64,000 nucleotides of DNA from DASUBV01 sp036501025 (GTDB taxonomy: Bacteria; Actinomycetota; Actinomycetes; Streptosporangiales; Streptosporangiaceae). The notes under the pieces were generated by a model that was given only the letters and a program-made list of their open reading frames with translations, did no database searches and was not told the origin of the DNA. Shown in pieces: positions 1 through 7,838 of the stretch (positions are counted from its first letter, which is position 1; each line of letters opens with the position of its first letter). The DNA is taken from NCBI GenBank assembly GCA_036501025.1, contig DASYBB010000036.1, positions 1 to 64,000 on the forward strand, read 5' to 3'. The translations under genes were made by a program, and so were the position numbers.

Positions 1-481
1 GGTGCGGCAGCTCGTGGACCTGGACGCGAACGGGGTCGAGGTCGGCCCGACGACGTTCTTCCACCGCGCTGCGCACGGCGCCGGCCTGGCCGGGCCGGGT
101 GCTGTCCAGGCAGACATGGACGGTGCTGGCCCCGGTGGCGATGGCAGCGACGACGGCCCCGTCCAGCACCAGGTGCGGTGCGCGGGCCAGCAGGGCCTGG
201 TCCTTGCGGCTCAGCGGCTCGCTCTCCATGCCGTTGGCCACGACCACGGCCGGCCCGGGCCCCGACGCGACGGCGCGCAGCTTGGCCCCGGTCGGGAAGC
301 CCGCCCCGCCCCGCCCGGTCAGCCCGGCCGCCGTCACCTGGCCGGCCAGCCGGGCGGCCGCCTGGACGCCGTCCGGCAGCGGCCCGTACCGGGCGTGGTG
401 CTCGGCCAGGCGGCCCGGCCGCCTGGCCTGCGCCCAGCCGATAGTCAGGCGGGGCGCGGCCGGGCCGGCGGAGCGGCTCAC
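1..481 (-). CDS. NuoF-like FMN/NADH-binding flavoprotein, N-terminal part (runs off left edge)
   Basis: About 160 codons are visible, read leftward from a GTG at 481 that overlaps the stop of the upstream membrane gene (GTGA). The segment GRGGAGFPTGAKL (about residues 56-68) is the FMN-binding glycine-rich motif of the 51-kDa NuoF / NADH-dehydrogenase flavoprotein family, followed by VVVANGMESEPLSRKD, the equivalent of the NuoF loop that normally reads CNADEGEPG. The N-terminus is shorter than in complex I NuoF, and the gene stands beside a ferric-reductase-like membrane protein rather than a nuo operon. It is therefore probably a stand-alone electron-transfer flavoprotein feeding that membrane cytochrome. 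The iron-sulphur C-terminus lies outside the window. Confidence 0.75.
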   Translation of the reverse strand, partial: MSRSAGPAAPRLTIGWAQARRPGRLAEHHARYGPLPDGVQAAARLAGQVTAAGLTGRGGAGFPTGAKLRAVASGPGPAVVVANGMESEPLSRKDQALLARAPHLVLDGAVVAAIATGASTVHVCLDSTRPGQAGAVRSAVEERRRADLDPVRVQVHELPH

Positions 482-1371
482 CGCCGCACCTCGGGCCGGA
501 GCTGCAGCCACGCGAGGGCGGCAGTGCCGGCCGCAGGGGCGGCAGCGCGGGCCGCGACGCCGGCGCCGCCGGCCGCGGGGGCGGCAGTGCGGAGCGCGGG
601 GGCGGCAGGGCGGGCCGCGGGGGCGGCGCCGCCGGCCGCGGGGGCGGGCGGGGCGGCCGCCTCGGCCGCCGGGCCGGGCCGGGGCGGCGGGGTCCCGGCC
701 CGGCGGGCCCAGCCGGGCTGCAGCGGGCCATTCACCACGAACGCTGCCGTGACCAGCGGCAGCAGCACCGCGGCCGTGATCGCCGCGGCCCGGACCGGCC
801 CGGGCGCGGCCCGCGACAGCCGCCAGCCCGCCGCGCCGGTCACGGCGGCCGCGCACAGGGCGTCGAGGGCCAGCAGCCACGGCAGCCGGGTGTCGGTACC
901 GGTGCCGAGGCCGTGCCAGAGCGCCACGGGCCAGCAGGCGTAGCCGAGCCAGTGCACGGCCCGCCATGCCCGGTAGGGCAGGCGGCCGCGCAGCAGGCTG
1001 GTCAGCAGGACGGCGAGCAGCAGGTCGAGCGCGACGGCGCCGAGCCCGAGCCACAGCGTGCGGTAGCCCGAGCTGAAGGGCACGACCGCGGCGGTCAGCC
1101 CGATCCGGGTGTAGCTGTCGGTCACCGTGGTCAGCACGTGCACGCTGACCAGGGCGACGACGAGCAGCGAGAGGTTGCGGTGTAGCCCCGCGGTGACGAC
1201 GCGGGGCAGGCCCGGCAGCTCGATCCGCGCGATGCCGCTGACCCCGATGAGCACGGTGGCGGTCAGCAGCAGCAGGGCGATGACCCCCGTGGCGCGGGTG
1301 GCGTACCAGAGCGGGCTGCCGCCCGTGGCCGCGCCGGTCATCGCCGCGCCCGACAGCGCGGGGCCCGTCAT
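478..1371 (-). CDS. ferric-reductase-like bis-haem transmembrane protein
   Basis: 297 residues with about six membrane helices (first near 24-46, last near 190-215), then an Ala/Pro-rich tail of about 75 residues. Two histidine pairs sit in the spacing of a b-type cytochrome bundle: H64 and H78 in one helix, H140 and H153 in another. This fits the ferric reductase-like/cytochrome b superfamily, whose members carry electrons across the membrane from a cytoplasmic flavoprotein. It overlaps the NuoF-like gene by 4 bp and follows the small anchored protein at 1420-1800, so the three look like one transcription unit. The substrate (iron, quinone or an extracytoplasmic flavin protein) cannot be told from sequence. 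The low-complexity tail is not typical of the family. Confidence 0.7.
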   Translation of the reverse strand: MTGPALSGAAMTGAATGGSPLWYATRATGVIALLLLTATVLIGVSGIARIELPGLPRVVTAGLHRNLSLLVVALVSVHVLTTVTDSYTRIGLTAAVVPFSSGYRTLWLGLGAVALDLLLAVLLTSLLRGRLPYRAWRAVHWLGYACWPVALWHGLGTGTDTRLPWLLALDALCAAAVTGAAGWRLSRAAPGPVRAAAITAAVLLPLVTAAFVVNGPLQPGWARRAGTPPPRPGPAAEAAAPPAPAAGGAAPAARPAAPALRTAAPAAGGAGVAARAAAPAAGTAALAWLQLRPEVRR

Positions 1372-1419
1372 CGCGGCGCCCGGGTGCGGCCGGCGCGCCG
1401 GCGGGAGCGGGCGGTCATC

Positions 1420-1800
1420 TCAGGAACCGCCGGAGGATGCGTGCGGCGCCGCCGGGGCGCTGGCGGGCGGGGCCGGCGGCGGGGCCAGGCGGTGCGGGTG
1501 GTGCCTGGGCCCCGCGGGCGGCGGGCTGGGCGCGGGCGCCGTGCCCGCCGCGGCAGCGCGCCCGGATGTCGTCCCGGCCGCCGGCGCGCGCGGGGCTGGT
1601 GCGTGGCCGGCTGGCGCGGGCCTGGCGTCTGCCGCCCGCGGCGCCACGGGCTGGACGTGGCCGGGGAGGACGTGGGCGAGCGCGGTGCCCAGCCCGAGCG
1701 AGGCGACGGCGGCCCCGCCCGCGATGCCGAGCGTGATCGTGCGGGTGCGGCGCAGCAGCCGCTCGCGGCGGGTGGCAGTCTCAGGTCCGGGCACTGTCAT
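1420..1800 (-). CDS. small membrane-anchored Ala/Pro-rich protein
   Basis: 126 residues: a basic N-terminus (about 1-25), one hydrophobic helix (about 26-46, TLGIAGGAAVASLGLGTALA), then a low-complexity Ala/Pro/His tail with no recognisable domain. It is the first gene of the leftward unit that continues into the ferric-reductase-like and NuoF-like genes, 48 bp downstream. An accessory or anchoring role in that redox module is inference from position only. Start is the ATG at 1800, preceded by a purine-rich GGAAGGAA stretch on the minus strand. Confidence 0.5.
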   Translation of the reverse strand: MTVPGPETATRRERLLRRTRTITLGIAGGAAVASLGLGTALAHVLPGHVQPVAPRAADARPAPAGHAPAPRAPAAGTTSGRAAAAGTAPAPSPPPAGPRHHPHRLAPPPAPPASAPAAPHASSGGS

Positions 1801-1950
1801 GCGGCGGGGGTTCCTTCCGGTGGGCAGTCATGGGACCGCGCCACTCGGAGGTCCCCGGGACCAGGTGGCGCGATCACCAGCCAGCCTGCCCGGCATGGTG
1901 CGCAGAACCCGTTCAGGATCCGTTCAGGACTGGTTAATTCCGGGCGGCTT

Positions 1951-3339
1951 TCACCGTCGGGCACCGCCCGGCCCGGCGCCGCCCGCCCGGTGCGGGCCGC
2001 GCCGGGGGGCCGCGGCCGGAAGGTCGATCGTGACCGTCAGGCCGCCGCCCGGCGTGTCCGACAGGGCCGCGGTGCCGTCGCTGGCCTCGGCCAGCCGGTC
2101 CACGATGGCCAGCCCGAGGCCGGTACCCCGTGGTGCCCCGGAGGCGAACCGGCGGAACGCGGCCCGCTGCTGCGCGGCAGTCATCCCCGGCCCGTTGTCC
2201 GCGACCGTGATCTGGGCCCGGCCGCCCGCGGCGGCCGCGCTGACCGTGACGGTCCGGCCCGCCTCCAGTGCATCCAGGGCGTTGGCCAGCAGGTTGTCCA
2301 GGATCTGCTCCAGGTCCCCGTCCCGCAGCCGGGCACCGACCGGGGCCGGGGTGCGCACCGCGATCGTGACGCCGCGCTCGCCGGCCGCCGGCTGCCACGC
2401 CGCGGCCCGGTCCGCGACGACGGCGTCGACCGCGACCGTGACCGGCGCGGCGGTCACGTTCTCGGCCCGGGCCACCGCGAGCAGCCCGCTGACCAGCCGG
2501 GCCAGCCGGGCGATCTCCCCCTGGGCGCCGGCCAGCTCCGCGGCCGTCTCGGGCTCGGCCTCCTGGGCCAGCAGGTCCAGCCGCAGCCGCAGCGCGGCCA
2601 GCGGCGTGCGGACCTGATGGGAGACGTCGGCCATCATCGACCGGTGGCCGTGGATCAGCGACTGGAGCCGGGCCGCCATCGAGTTGAAGGTGGCCGACAG
2701 CCGCCGCACCTCGGCGGGCCCGGACCGGACCGGTGCCCGGGTGTCCAGGGCGCCGTCGCCGAGCTGCCGGGCCGCGTCATCCAGGGCGGTCAGCGGCCGG
2801 CTGACCCAGCGGGCGATCGCGGCCGCCACCGCCGCCGCGACCAGCAGGCCGGCCGCCGCGACCGCGCCGATGAGCGTCCAGATGATCGCGACCTGATGGT
2901 CCAGCGCGCCGGCCGGCCGGGAGACGGCGACCATGCCGATCGTGCCGGTGCCGGAGTCCGGGATGACCGGTGCCGTGGCGATCAGGCGGCCGGCCGCCAG
3001 GTAGCCGTGCGGCGCCGCGGCCGGCGCGCCGGCCCGCAGGCGGCCGGGCGGCGGTCCCCAGCGGCCCGTGCCCGCGATGCGGCGCCCGGCGGCGTCGTAC
3101 ACCGCGGCCCGGTCGCCGGCCGCGGCCAGCTGGGCGAGCGCGCGGGCCAGGCCGGGGTCGGCGGTGCGGTCGCTGATGCGCTCCTCGGCCAGGTTGGCCA
3201 GCCCCTGCGCGGTGCTCACCGTCTGGTCCCGGAAGCCGGCCCGGTCCTGGGCGGCGGTCACCAGCCCGAGCGGCACCGCCACCGCCGCCAGGAGCACCGT
3301 GATCAGCGCGAGCACCGTCGCGACGATCCGGCCGGTCAT
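1951..3339 (-). CDS. two-component sensor histidine kinase
   Basis: 462 residues. Helix 1 lies near 5-28, then an extracytoplasmic sensor region of about 120 residues, helix 2 near 150-178, a HAMP linker (RWVSRPLTALDDAARQLGDG) and the dimerisation/phosphoacceptor box SHQVRTPLAALR with the phospho-accepting His at about residue 241. The ATPase domain shows the N box (DNLLANALDAL), G1 (VADNGPGM) and G2 (GTGLGLAIVDRL). The ATG at 3339 overlaps the stop of the response regulator gene (ATGA), so the two are translationally coupled and surely partners. The adjacent leftward redox genes 150 bp downstream are the obvious candidate target, but this is inference. Confidence 0.92.
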   Translation of the reverse strand: MTGRIVATVLALITVLLAAVAVPLGLVTAAQDRAGFRDQTVSTAQGLANLAEERISDRTADPGLARALAQLAAAGDRAAVYDAAGRRIAGTGRWGPPPGRLRAGAPAAAPHGYLAAGRLIATAPVIPDSGTGTIGMVAVSRPAGALDHQVAIIWTLIGAVAAAGLLVAAAVAAAIARWVSRPLTALDDAARQLGDGALDTRAPVRSGPAEVRRLSATFNSMAARLQSLIHGHRSMMADVSHQVRTPLAALRLRLDLLAQEAEPETAAELAGAQGEIARLARLVSGLLAVARAENVTAAPVTVAVDAVVADRAAAWQPAAGERGVTIAVRTPAPVGARLRDGDLEQILDNLLANALDALEAGRTVTVSAAAAGGRAQITVADNGPGMTAAQQRAAFRRFASGAPRGTGLGLAIVDRLAEASDGTAALSDTPGGGLTVTIDLPAAAPRRGPHRAGGAGPGGARR

Positions 3340-4034
3340 CAGCCGTCGCCGAGCCGGAACCCGTGGCCGTAGATGGTCTCGATCAGCCCCGGCACGCCCA
3401 GCTTCCGCCGCAGCGCGGCGATATGGACATCCAGCACCTTGGTCGGCCCGTACCAGTTCGAGTCCCAGGCCGCCTCCAGGATCTCCTGGCGGCTCTGCCC
3501 CCGGCCCGGGTCCGCCGCCAGCGCGGCCAGGATGTCGAACTCCTTCTGCGTCAGCGCGACCTCCCGGCCCGCCACGGCGACCTTGCGGGCCCGCAGGTCC
3601 ACCGCGAGCGCGCCGTGCCGGACGACGTCCCCGCCGGGCTGGGTCCGGCGCAGCACCGCCCGGATCCGGGCCTGCAGCTCGCTCAGCCCGAACGGCTTGA
3701 CCAGGTAGTCGTCCGCGCCCGCGTCCAGGGCGGTGACCCGGTCGGTCTCCTCGCCGTAGGCCGTGATCACGATGATGGCCGCGCCCGACCGCTGCCGCAG
3801 GCTCCGGCAGACCTGCACGCCGTCGGTGTCGGGCAGCCCCAGGTCCAGCAAGACCACGTCCGGGTCGGGCGAGCTCAGGGCCTGCTCGCCGGTACCCACG
3901 TGGCTGACCCGGTAGCCGCCGCGCGACAGGGCCCGGAGCAGCTGGCTGGCGATGCCGGGATCGTCCTCCACCACCAGCACGCTGGTGCCCGCGGCCGGCC
4001 CGGCCGGGCCAGCCGGGTCGCTGATCACCGTCAT
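3339..4034 (-). CDS. OmpR/PhoB-family response regulator
   Basis: 231 residues. The receiver domain (about 18-130) has the acidic pocket E23-D24-D25, phospho-acceptor D64 (VVLLDLGLPD), conserved T91 and K113 (LVKPF). A winged-helix DNA-binding domain follows (about 140-228) with the typical LTQKEFDILAALA and VDVHIAALRRKLG-type helices, here LDVHIAALRRKLG, and the wing ending GHGFRLGDG. It is the first gene of the pair and overlaps the kinase start by 1 bp. Start ATG at 4034; about 196 bp of non-coding DNA separates it from the divergent TerC-family gene. Confidence 0.93.
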   Translation of the reverse strand: MTVISDPAGPAGPAAGTSVLVVEDDPGIASQLLRALSRGGYRVSHVGTGEQALSSPDPDVVLLDLGLPDTDGVQVCRSLRQRSGAAIIVITAYGEETDRVTALDAGADDYLVKPFGLSELQARIRAVLRRTQPGGDVVRHGALAVDLRARKVAVAGREVALTQKEFDILAALAADPGRGQSRQEILEAAWDSNWYGPTKVLDVHIAALRRKLGVPGLIETIYGHGFRLGDG

Positions 4035-4230
4035 CCGCCCACGGTAGGCGAAGCGCGGGCCTGGTCACGCGGGTACCGGCCGGCCCGGCCCGGCCGCGCG
4101 GCGGCGGGCCGGGGTGAATCACCGCAAACCGCGCCCGGCGTGGACGTCCGGTGGACCGGCGGTGGACCTCGCGTGGTGTTCCCGGCGCGGCCGTGCGGCG
4201 GGCCGGGCCGCTGGGGCAGACTCGGCTGAG

Positions 4231-5229
4231 ATGAAGGATGTACTCACCGTCAGCTGGTGGGTCTGGGCGGCCACCATCGGGGCCATCGCGGCCATCCTCG
4301 GGACCGAGCTGGCGATCGGGCTCCGGCGCGGTGCCCGCGAGGTCACCATGCGCGAGGCGGCCGTCTACACGGCGGCGGTGGTCGCCGGGTCGGTGCTGTT
4401 CGGGCTGAGCCTGCGCTGGCTGGGCCATCCGGCCGCGGCGGGCCAGTTCTTCGCCGGCTGGCTGACCGAGTACAGCCTGTCCCTGGACAACCTGTTCATC
4501 TTCGTGCTGCTGATCGGCGCCTCGTCGGTGCCCAAGGCGCTGCACTCGCGGGTGCTGCTGCTCGGCGTGGTCATGGCCCTGATCCTGCGCGGCCTGTTCA
4601 TAGCCGTGGGCGCCGCCGCCCTCAGCCGGTTCGGCTGGGTGCTGTACATCTTCGGCGCGCTGCTCATCTACACCGCCGCCCGCCTGGCCTTCGGCCGGAA
4701 CTCCGACGCGCCCGGCGACGGGGCCGCCATGCGCCTCGCGGCCCGCTTCATCCCGGTGAGCCGCGAGGGTGACGGCGGCCGCCTGCTCGTCCGGCCGCGC
4801 GGCCGCGTCCTGGCCACGCCGCTGCTGTTCCTGATCGTCGCGGTGGCCGGCACCGACCTGATCTTCGCGCTGGACTCGATCCCGGCCATCTTCGGGCTGA
4901 CCCGTGAGCCGTACCTGGTCTTCACGGCCAACGCGCTCGCCCTGCTCGGCCTGCGCCAGCTGTACTTCCTGATCTCCGGGCTGCTGCGGCGGCTGGTGCA
5001 CCTGTCCGCCGGGCTGTCGGTGATCCTGGGCTTCATCGGGGTCAAGCTCATCACCGAGGCACTGGCCGACACCGGCGTGCACCACGTCGGCCCGGTCCCG
5101 GTGCCGCATATCAGCACCGGGCTGTCACTGGCCGTGATCGGCGGGGTGCTGGTCACCGTCACCGTCACCAGCCTGCTGGCCACCCGCCCGGCCCGGCCGC
5201 GTCCGCGCGGCAAGCTGGACGATGCCTAG
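4231..5229 (+). CDS. TerC/Alx-family integral membrane protein
   Basis: 332 residues with about nine hydrophobic helices. The conserved acidic signatures of the TerC family are present: EYSLSLDNLFIFVLL (about residues 78-92) and AGTDLIFALDSIPAIFG (about 209-225). TerC/Alx proteins are linked to tellurite resistance, metal (manganese) homeostasis and alkaline or redox stress. The ATG at 4231 (MKDVLTVSWWVW) starts directly before the first helix. An in-frame ATG at 4114 would add 39 residues unlike the family and was rejected. The stop codon TAG lies inside the perfect palindrome in front of the SARP gene. A functional tie to the TerY-P-like operon 2.6 kb downstream is possible but unproven. 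Confidence 0.85.
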   Translation: MKDVLTVSWWVWAATIGAIAAILGTELAIGLRRGAREVTMREAAVYTAAVVAGSVLFGLSLRWLGHPAAAGQFFAGWLTEYSLSLDNLFIFVLLIGASSVPKALHSRVLLLGVVMALILRGLFIAVGAAALSRFGWVLYIFGALLIYTAARLAFGRNSDAPGDGAAMRLAARFIPVSREGDGGRLLVRPRGRVLATPLLFLIVAVAGTDLIFALDSIPAIFGLTREPYLVFTANALALLGLRQLYFLISGLLRRLVHLSAGLSVILGFIGVKLITEALADTGVHHVGPVPVPHISTGLSLAVIGGVLVTVTVTSLLATRPARPRPRGKLDDA

Positions 5230-5243
5230 CTCGGCCGAGCTAG
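5226..5243. promoter_or_regulatory. perfect 18-bp palindrome, probable operator before the SARP gene
   Basis: CTAGCTCGG is followed immediately by its reverse complement CCGAGCTAG. A third half-site (CTAGCTCGG, 5240-5248) overlaps its right end. A CATAAT hexamer at 5250-5255, a fair -10 element, follows at once and lies 68 bp before the GTG of the regulator gene. Position across the presumptive promoter suggests a protein-binding operator, perhaps autoregulatory. There is no T-tract, so a terminator for the TerC-family gene, whose stop lies inside it, is less likely. Confidence 0.5.
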
Positions 5244-5322
5244 CTCGGTCATAATGGCGCCTAAGTGCGGGCGGCGCGGGCGGCGGCGGCGCGCTAGGCG
5301 GGGGCTATCACGGGAGGATCTC

Positions 5323-7215
5323 GTGGCGGGCGAGACAGAGTTCTGTCTGCTGGGACCGCTGACGGTACGGGTGGGCGGGGCCGAGGTGGGGGTCCCGCCG
5401 GGGCAGCAGCGCATGCTGCTGGCGGCGCTCCTGCTGCAGGCCGGCCGGCCGGTCAGCACCGGCGAGCTGGCCGAGGTGCTGTGGGGCGCGGCGCTGCCGT
5501 CGGCACCGAAGATGAGCGTGCAGAACTGCGTGATGCGGCTGCGCAAGTCGCTGGGGAACGGCGCCTCGGCGATCGTCACCGAGCCCGACGGGTACCTGAT
5601 CCGGGTTGGCGCCGGCGATCTGGACATCGCCCGGTTCGAGACGGCGCTGGCCGACGGGCGGGCCGCGGCCCGGGCCGGGTCGTGGGCGGCCGCGGCGCGG
5701 CACCTGGCCGGCGGGCTGGCCCTGTGGCGGGGCCGGCCGCTCGCGGGCGTGGGCTGCGACGCGCTGGAGCGCCGGGAGCGGCCGCGCCTGGCCGAGCTGC
5801 GGCTGCAGGCGCTGGAGGCCCGCATCGACGCCGACCTGCACCTCGGCCGCCACGCGGACGTGCTGGACGAGTTGCGGCAGCTGACGGCGGCTGAGCCGCT
5901 GCGGGAGCGGCTGCACGGGCTGCTGATGACCGCGCTGTACCGGGGCGGCGAGCGGCACGCGGCGCTGGCCGCCTTCCGGGCGGCCAGCGAGATCCTGGTC
6001 GAGGAGCTGGGCACCGAGCCCGGGCCGGAACTGCAGCGGCTGCACGCGCGGGTCCGCGACGACGACCCGGCCCTGGCCCTGCCGGCCCCGGCCACGCTGG
6101 CCGGGCCGGCCGCGGGCGACGCCGGCGCCGTCGAGGTGCGGTACTCGCTGCCGCCCGACACCGTGGCCTTCACCGGCCGCGACGGCGAGCTGGACCAGAT
6201 CGCGGCGGCGCTGGCCGAGGCCATCACGGGCGCGGCCGGGCCGGGCGGGATGCCGGGCCGGGCCGGAGCGGGCGCGATCCGGGTGATCGGCGGCATGCCG
6301 GGGATCGGGAAGACCGCCCTGGCCGTGCACGCCGCGCACCGGCTGCGGCCGTCGTTCCCGGACCGGCAGCTGTTCGTCGACCTGCGCGGCCACGCTCCCG
6401 GCCAGGAGCCGCTCGCCCCGGAGGCGGCGCTGGCCGGGCTGCTGGCCGCGGCGGGCGTTGACCCGCGGTCCTGCCCGGCCGACCTGGCCGGCCGCGCGGC
6501 GCTGTGGCGGGACCGGATGGCCGGCCAGCGCGCGCTGCTGGTCCTGGACAACGCGGCCAGCAGCGCCCAGGTCACCCCGCTGCTGCCCGGCGGGGACAGC
6601 TGCCTGGTCCTGGTCACCAGCCGGCGTCACCTGGCCGACCTGCCCGGCGCGGTGGTCCCGGTGCTGCTGGAGGTCCTGCCGCCCGGCCGCGCCCGCGAGA
6701 TGTTCACGGCGCTGGCCCCCCGCACCGCCGCCGACCCGCCCTGGGCGGTCGCCGAGCTGGTCGCGCTGACCGGTCTCCTTCCGCTGGCCATCTCGCTGCT
6801 GGCCCGCCTGTACAACCGGCACCCGTCCTGGTCGCTGGCTGACCTGACCGCCGAGACCAAGGCCAGCCTGCTGACGCTCACGGCCGAGCAGGACAGCGTC
6901 GCGGCGGCGTTCGAGGTGTCCTGGCAGCACCTGGGCCCGGCCCAGCAGGACTTCTTCCGCCGCCTGAGCCAGCACCCCGGCTCCGCCGCCGACGGCCACG
7001 CCGCCGCCGCCCTGGCCGGCGTCCCGCTGGCGCAGGCGCTCGGGCTGCTGGACGACCTGCACGGCGAGGGCCTGCTGACCGAGACCGGATACCGGCGGTA
7101 CGGCATGCACGACCTGATCCGGCGCTACGTCGCCGACCGGGCCGCCGCTGACCCGGCGGCCGCCCGCGCGGCGGCCCCCGGCCGCCTCAAGGACTACTCG
7201 CGCGGAGCGGCCTGA
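5323..7215 (+). CDS. AfsR/SARP-family transcriptional regulator with NB-ARC domain, no TPR region
   Basis: 630 residues. An OmpR-type winged helix (about 5-90), then the bacterial transcriptional activation domain BTAD (about 95-235), then an NB-ARC/STAND ATPase with the P-loop GMPGIGKTALAV (Lys about 330) and Walker B LLVLDNA (Asp about 409), then a winged-helix segment ending MHDLIRRYVADRAA. AfsR-type proteins normally continue with a long TPR sensor region. This one stops at RLKDYSRGAA, just where the TPRs would begin, so it is either a short-form regulator or 3'-truncated. GTG at 5323 is chosen because GGGAGG lies 5 bp before it and the SARP domain starts at once. These are usually activators of nearby genes; the TerY-P-like operon downstream is a candidate target. 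Confidence 0.85.
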   Translation: MAGETEFCLLGPLTVRVGGAEVGVPPGQQRMLLAALLLQAGRPVSTGELAEVLWGAALPSAPKMSVQNCVMRLRKSLGNGASAIVTEPDGYLIRVGAGDLDIARFETALADGRAAARAGSWAAAARHLAGGLALWRGRPLAGVGCDALERRERPRLAELRLQALEARIDADLHLGRHADVLDELRQLTAAEPLRERLHGLLMTALYRGGERHAALAAFRAASEILVEELGTEPGPELQRLHARVRDDDPALALPAPATLAGPAAGDAGAVEVRYSLPPDTVAFTGRDGELDQIAAALAEAITGAAGPGGMPGRAGAGAIRVIGGMPGIGKTALAVHAAHRLRPSFPDRQLFVDLRGHAPGQEPLAPEAALAGLLAAAGVDPRSCPADLAGRAALWRDRMAGQRALLVLDNAASSAQVTPLLPGGDSCLVLVTSRRHLADLPGAVVPVLLEVLPPGRAREMFTALAPRTAADPPWAVAELVALTGLLPLAISLLARLYNRHPSWSLADLTAETKASLLTLTAEQDSVAAAFEVSWQHLGPAQQDFFRRLSQHPGSAADGHAAAALAGVPLAQALGLLDDLHGEGLLTETGYRRYGMHDLIRRYVADRAAADPAAARAAAPGRLKDYSRGAA

Positions 7216-7838
7216 CCCCGGCGCCGGCTCGCGCCTGCCGTACGGCCGACAGCCGGGCCGGCCCGCCTCGGCGAGCCCGGCTTCCCTGGCCGCCGGCCGC
7301 GCAAAAGAGCGGGACCGGCGGGCTCAGCTAATTGTGGCCGCGGAAATGGCGGGCAAAGGCACGGTTACCGGAACTTGGCCGCTGTGCGCAGGTCCGCCCA
7401 GGCCAATGGCCCGTGAGATATGATCCCGGCAATCGGGCGGGTTTACGGTCTCTTGACTATCGGGGATTTGTCCCTAACGGGTGGATTTTGGGCGGCCGGG
7501 GGCTAGCAACGGCACGGGCGGTGCCTGCTGCGCGCGCCGGCCGGGCTTCATGCGGTTCCCGCGGGGATTCGAGTCGCAAGGGGTTGGGGATGGCGGCAGG
7601 GCGGCTGAGTGCCCGCGAGCGCCGCGGGCTGGCTCCTGCTCCCGCCGGCCGGCGGTGGATCGCCGCCGGGGTAGCCCGGTGACCTCGCCGCCGCCTGCCG
7701 CCCCGGTGCGGGTGACCCGGCCCGGCCGCGAGCAGCGAATCTTCCCGGCGGGCACGCCGGCCCACGCTGGGCGGCTCCCTTTCAGCATCAGCCAGCACCA
7801 GGAACTGACGTGCACCAGACGCCGGGAGGCTCCACCAC
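7216..7838. other. 623-bp non-coding gap before the TerY-P-like operon
   Basis: Apart from the hairpin at 7251-7282 I see no gene: the short open frames here lack ribosome-binding sites and family-like composition. A less GC-rich patch at about 7320-7500 contains TTGACT at 7453-7458 followed 16 bp later by TAACGG, a weak candidate promoter for the operon starting at 7839. The length of the gap suggests a regulated promoter region. Confidence 0.4.
7251..7282 (+). terminator. hairpin after the SARP gene
   Basis: AGCCGGGC (7251-7258) pairs with GCCCGGCT (7275-7282) around a GC-rich 16-nt loop that can itself fold. It starts 36 bp after the stop codon and lacks a real T-tract, as is common for actinomycete terminators. 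Confidence 0.4.

Noticed and set aside
4114..4230. Longer start for the TerC-family protein
   Set aside because: The extra 39 residues are Arg/Pro/Ala-rich, come before the first helix and have no ribosome-binding site; the ATG at 4231 fits the family.
1951..5109. Single minus-strand frame of 1052 codons from 5109 to the histidine kinase stop
   Set aside because: Only the part from 3339 down encodes a kinase. The upstream part runs antisense to the TerC-family gene and through the response regulator in another frame. The ATG at 3339, overlapping the regulator stop, is the real start.
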